DNA from: Phoronis ovalis
Lineage: Eukaryota; Phoronida; Phoronidae
DNA: 10,038 bases
Reading direction: 5' to 3'
NCBI GenBank assembly: GCA_028565635.1
Contig: JAOXYB010029155.1
Coordinates: 1,902 to 11,939, forward strand
In this document: one piece after another, positions 8,436 to 10,038 of the stretch
Layout: every line of letters starts with the position of its first letter
Position numbering within the stretch: position 1 is the stretch's first letter
Notes under the pieces: model-generated
What the model saw: the letters and a program-made list of their open reading frames with translations, nothing else
Database searches by the model: none
Told to the model about the DNA's origin: nothing
Translations under genes and position numbers: made by a program

Positions 8436-8443
8436 TGTACATA
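8436..8443 (+). promoter_or_regulatory. Pumilio-type element TGTACATA
   Basis: This is a second exact TGTANATA match in the probable 3' UTR, 428 nt after the first. Two in about 1.3 kb is somewhat more than chance in sequence of this composition but not decisive. Confidence 0.3.
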
Positions 8444-9108
8444 TTTAGGATTTTTGAACTTAATACCGGCCTGTGACTAGGTATTTCATATATACTTAGG
8501 AATTTTGGTAAAACAGTGGAATCACTACAACTGAACTTTTCTATATAAAAATTATCCATATGGACAGCATATCCCTTATAAATTTGAAATGTGTAAGTAT
8601 ATTCCCAGAATAGGAAATGCTGTGCAAGGCTGCAAATGTTAATGATAAACTGCCAAGTTACTTGAAGATGTCTTTATACCAGAATCTTTCACCATACATA
8701 TATACATAAATCAAAATTTGCAAATTGATGTCATTGTAATCACAACTACATAATACTTATTCACTTGTGAAATTTTCTTATACAATTATGTGTGTAGAGA
8801 AATAGCTTGTCCGAATGATACAAATCTTTAGTTACAATTAGACTTTTCCTACCATTTATTAAAGATAACATATTCTATAAGACAATTATTTTGATAACTG
8901 GTGAAAGATTTTGGGAGACCCTGTTTAATGCTGTAAAGTCCTGTTAGTTTCTTACTTTTAAAATAAGTGCTATTACAGGAGCACTGTTGAAGTATCCCTG
9001 TGCAGCTGAGCAACCTAGTTTTATTCTTTGTGAAAACATGAAAGCTTTAGACCTTACTACCTGGCTACCATGACACTAACATTGTAACACAATTTTCAAG
9101 GGAAAGAA

Positions 9109-9114
9109 AATAAA
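9109..9114 (+). terminator. Candidate polyadenylation signal AATAAA
   Basis: A canonical hexamer lies 1.29 kb after the stop codon. Cleavage would be expected around 9125-9140; T-rich and TGTGTTTG-containing sequence at about 9150-9170 could serve as the downstream element. Other exact AATAAA copies lie at 9824-9829 and 9840-9845, and an ATTAAA variant at 8858-8863, so the end of the transcript is uncertain. Confidence 0.5.
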
Positions 9115-9130
9115 GTATTATAATTACAAA

Positions 9131-9952
9131 ATGCTTTCTATTTTTATGGATTATTTTTCCATGTGTTTGAAATGCACTGTATTTATTCCCCATTTACTTG
9201 AATATTTAAGCAGAAAAAAAACAAAAGAAATAACTCTTGCAAAGAACAAGATGTCTTCCAATTTTGTTGGAAGCCATAAATGATGTAGTTAAAAAGATTG
9301 ATTAGCTCTTGAAATATTTGGGGTAGCAATCAACTGTTTTGTCTTGTTTATATAAATTTAAATATTCAAAATGACATGGTACTTCAGAGGACCAGCAATT
9401 GCAATGTTTACCCATAACAGAACCAGTTATGTTTCATCCATGCATGCTGCTTCTTGAATTTTTTCAAAATTTAGATAATAAGTAATCAAATATATTATTG
9501 CTAGCAAACATGTTAGACCTGCAATAGATGAAATAAGGAAGTCATACTGTACAGATTGTCACACTAGCAATCACAAACAATCCTGCAATGAAAAAATGTT
9601 TTGCAGAATTAGGCGCGAAGAAAACAAGTACTTGTAAAACAACTTCAAATTAAAGGATAAATTCATTTCTAAGAACAAACAGATTTGTGCTGCACACATC
9701 GTTTATGCAACAGTATTAATAGTAGTTACAACTCCTACATGAGCATAACAAAAACATCTACGATTAAGGGGGCAAGACCAGTTCAGATAAAGTTATTTAC
9801 ACTTTGATTCGAATTTCAAGTTTAATAAAAAATTAGACAAATAAAAGTGTACATTTTTGGAAAGATATTAACTTAAGTGTTATGAGGAATCCTTTTACTT
9901 GTCTAACACATGATTATGTAATCAGTAAGTAAAAACTAATGGTTTTCAAGAC
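9131..9952. other. Non-coding sequence after the kinase gene
   Basis: No coding region, RNA gene or clear repeat is visible on either strand. It contains two AATAAA hexamers, at 9824-9829 and 9840-9845, that could end a longer kinase transcript. The GC content is low and similar to that of the introns. Confidence 0.6.
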
Positions 9953-10002
9953 GTAGACTTCAAAAAAAAAGTCTGATATATCGACGGTTCGAGTCCACGC
10001 TG
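9953..10002 (+). repeat. Decayed tRNA-like B-box region, possible SINE edge
   Basis: GGTTCGAGTCC at 9986-9996 is an exact RNA polymerase III B-box (GGTTCGANNCC). Ahead of it AGACTT...AAGTCT forms a 6-bp hairpin with an A-rich 8-nt loop, placed where a tRNA anticodon arm would be. The bases after the B-box (ACGCTGG) resemble the 3' part of tRNA-Lys. A good A-box is missing and the T stem does not pair fully, so this is not a working tRNA gene. A tRNA-derived SINE cut by the window edge, or a tRNA relic, is the likeliest reading. Confidence 0.35.
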
Positions 10003-10038
10003 GTTAGGTAGGCCTGTTACATATATGAAAGGAGTGGT

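Larger units (their letters stand above)
7818..9130 (+). other. Probable 3' UTR of the kinase gene
   Basis: The end is inferred from the AATAAA at 9109-9114, the first exact canonical hexamer that I found after the stop codon, with T/GT-rich sequence about 40-55 nt beyond it. A weaker ATTAAA at 8858-8863 could give a shorter form. The interval has an A run near 7893-7904, two Pumilio-type sites, an AT-only stretch and a long-range inverted repeat, each listed separately or in the findings. No open frame of note is present. Confidence 0.55.

Noticed and set aside
9986-9996. A functional tRNA gene on the + strand
   Set aside because: No proper A-box, D arm or acceptor stem, and the T stem pairs at only two positions.

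Overview
This is an AT-rich animal nuclear sequence: GT-AG introns from 0.36 to 3.5 kb, homopolymer runs and a TATG/TG microsatellite. The one gene recognised is on the + strand and matches the DRAK/STK17 branch of the death-associated protein kinases. Its terminal exon ends in a short tail, with no ankyrin repeats or death domain as in DAPK1. The intron sizes and base composition suggest an invertebrate, perhaps an arthropod or mollusc, but the window does not fix the species.

Layout: 1-737 is upstream intron, and the exons for the kinase N-lobe lie outside the window. Exon A (738-879) encodes the start of the C-lobe up to the catalytic loop HLDIK. Two alternative exons follow, B1 (2101-2227) and B2 (2592-2718). 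Both are 127 nt, start in phase 0 and end in phase 1. Each encodes one complete version of the segment from PQNILLT through the DFG region to GT-x-DY. A 3.5 kb intron with a microsatellite follows, then exon C (6261-6309, APE motif), exon D (6937-7116, helices F to H) and the terminal exon E (7556-7817, last part of the kinase fold plus the tail and stop). The probable 3' UTR runs to a polyadenylation hexamer at 9109-9114. The last 0.9 kb is non-coding and ends in a decayed tRNA-like B-box that may be a SINE edge.

The main discovery is the B1/B2 pair, a probable set of mutually exclusive exons that swaps the whole activation segment of the kinase. B1 keeps DFG. B2 has DFS and a strongly diverged loop but an intact GTPDYV end. 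The two proteins are identical at 19 of 42 residues, and 16 of those 19 residues use different synonymous codons, so the duplication is old and selection has kept the key residues. Including both exons, or skipping both, gives an early stop, so only one-or-the-other transcripts encode a full kinase. I infer that the gene makes an ordinary DRAK kinase with B1 and a form with altered or lost activity with B2. All splice calls come from reading the sequence; there is no transcript evidence here.
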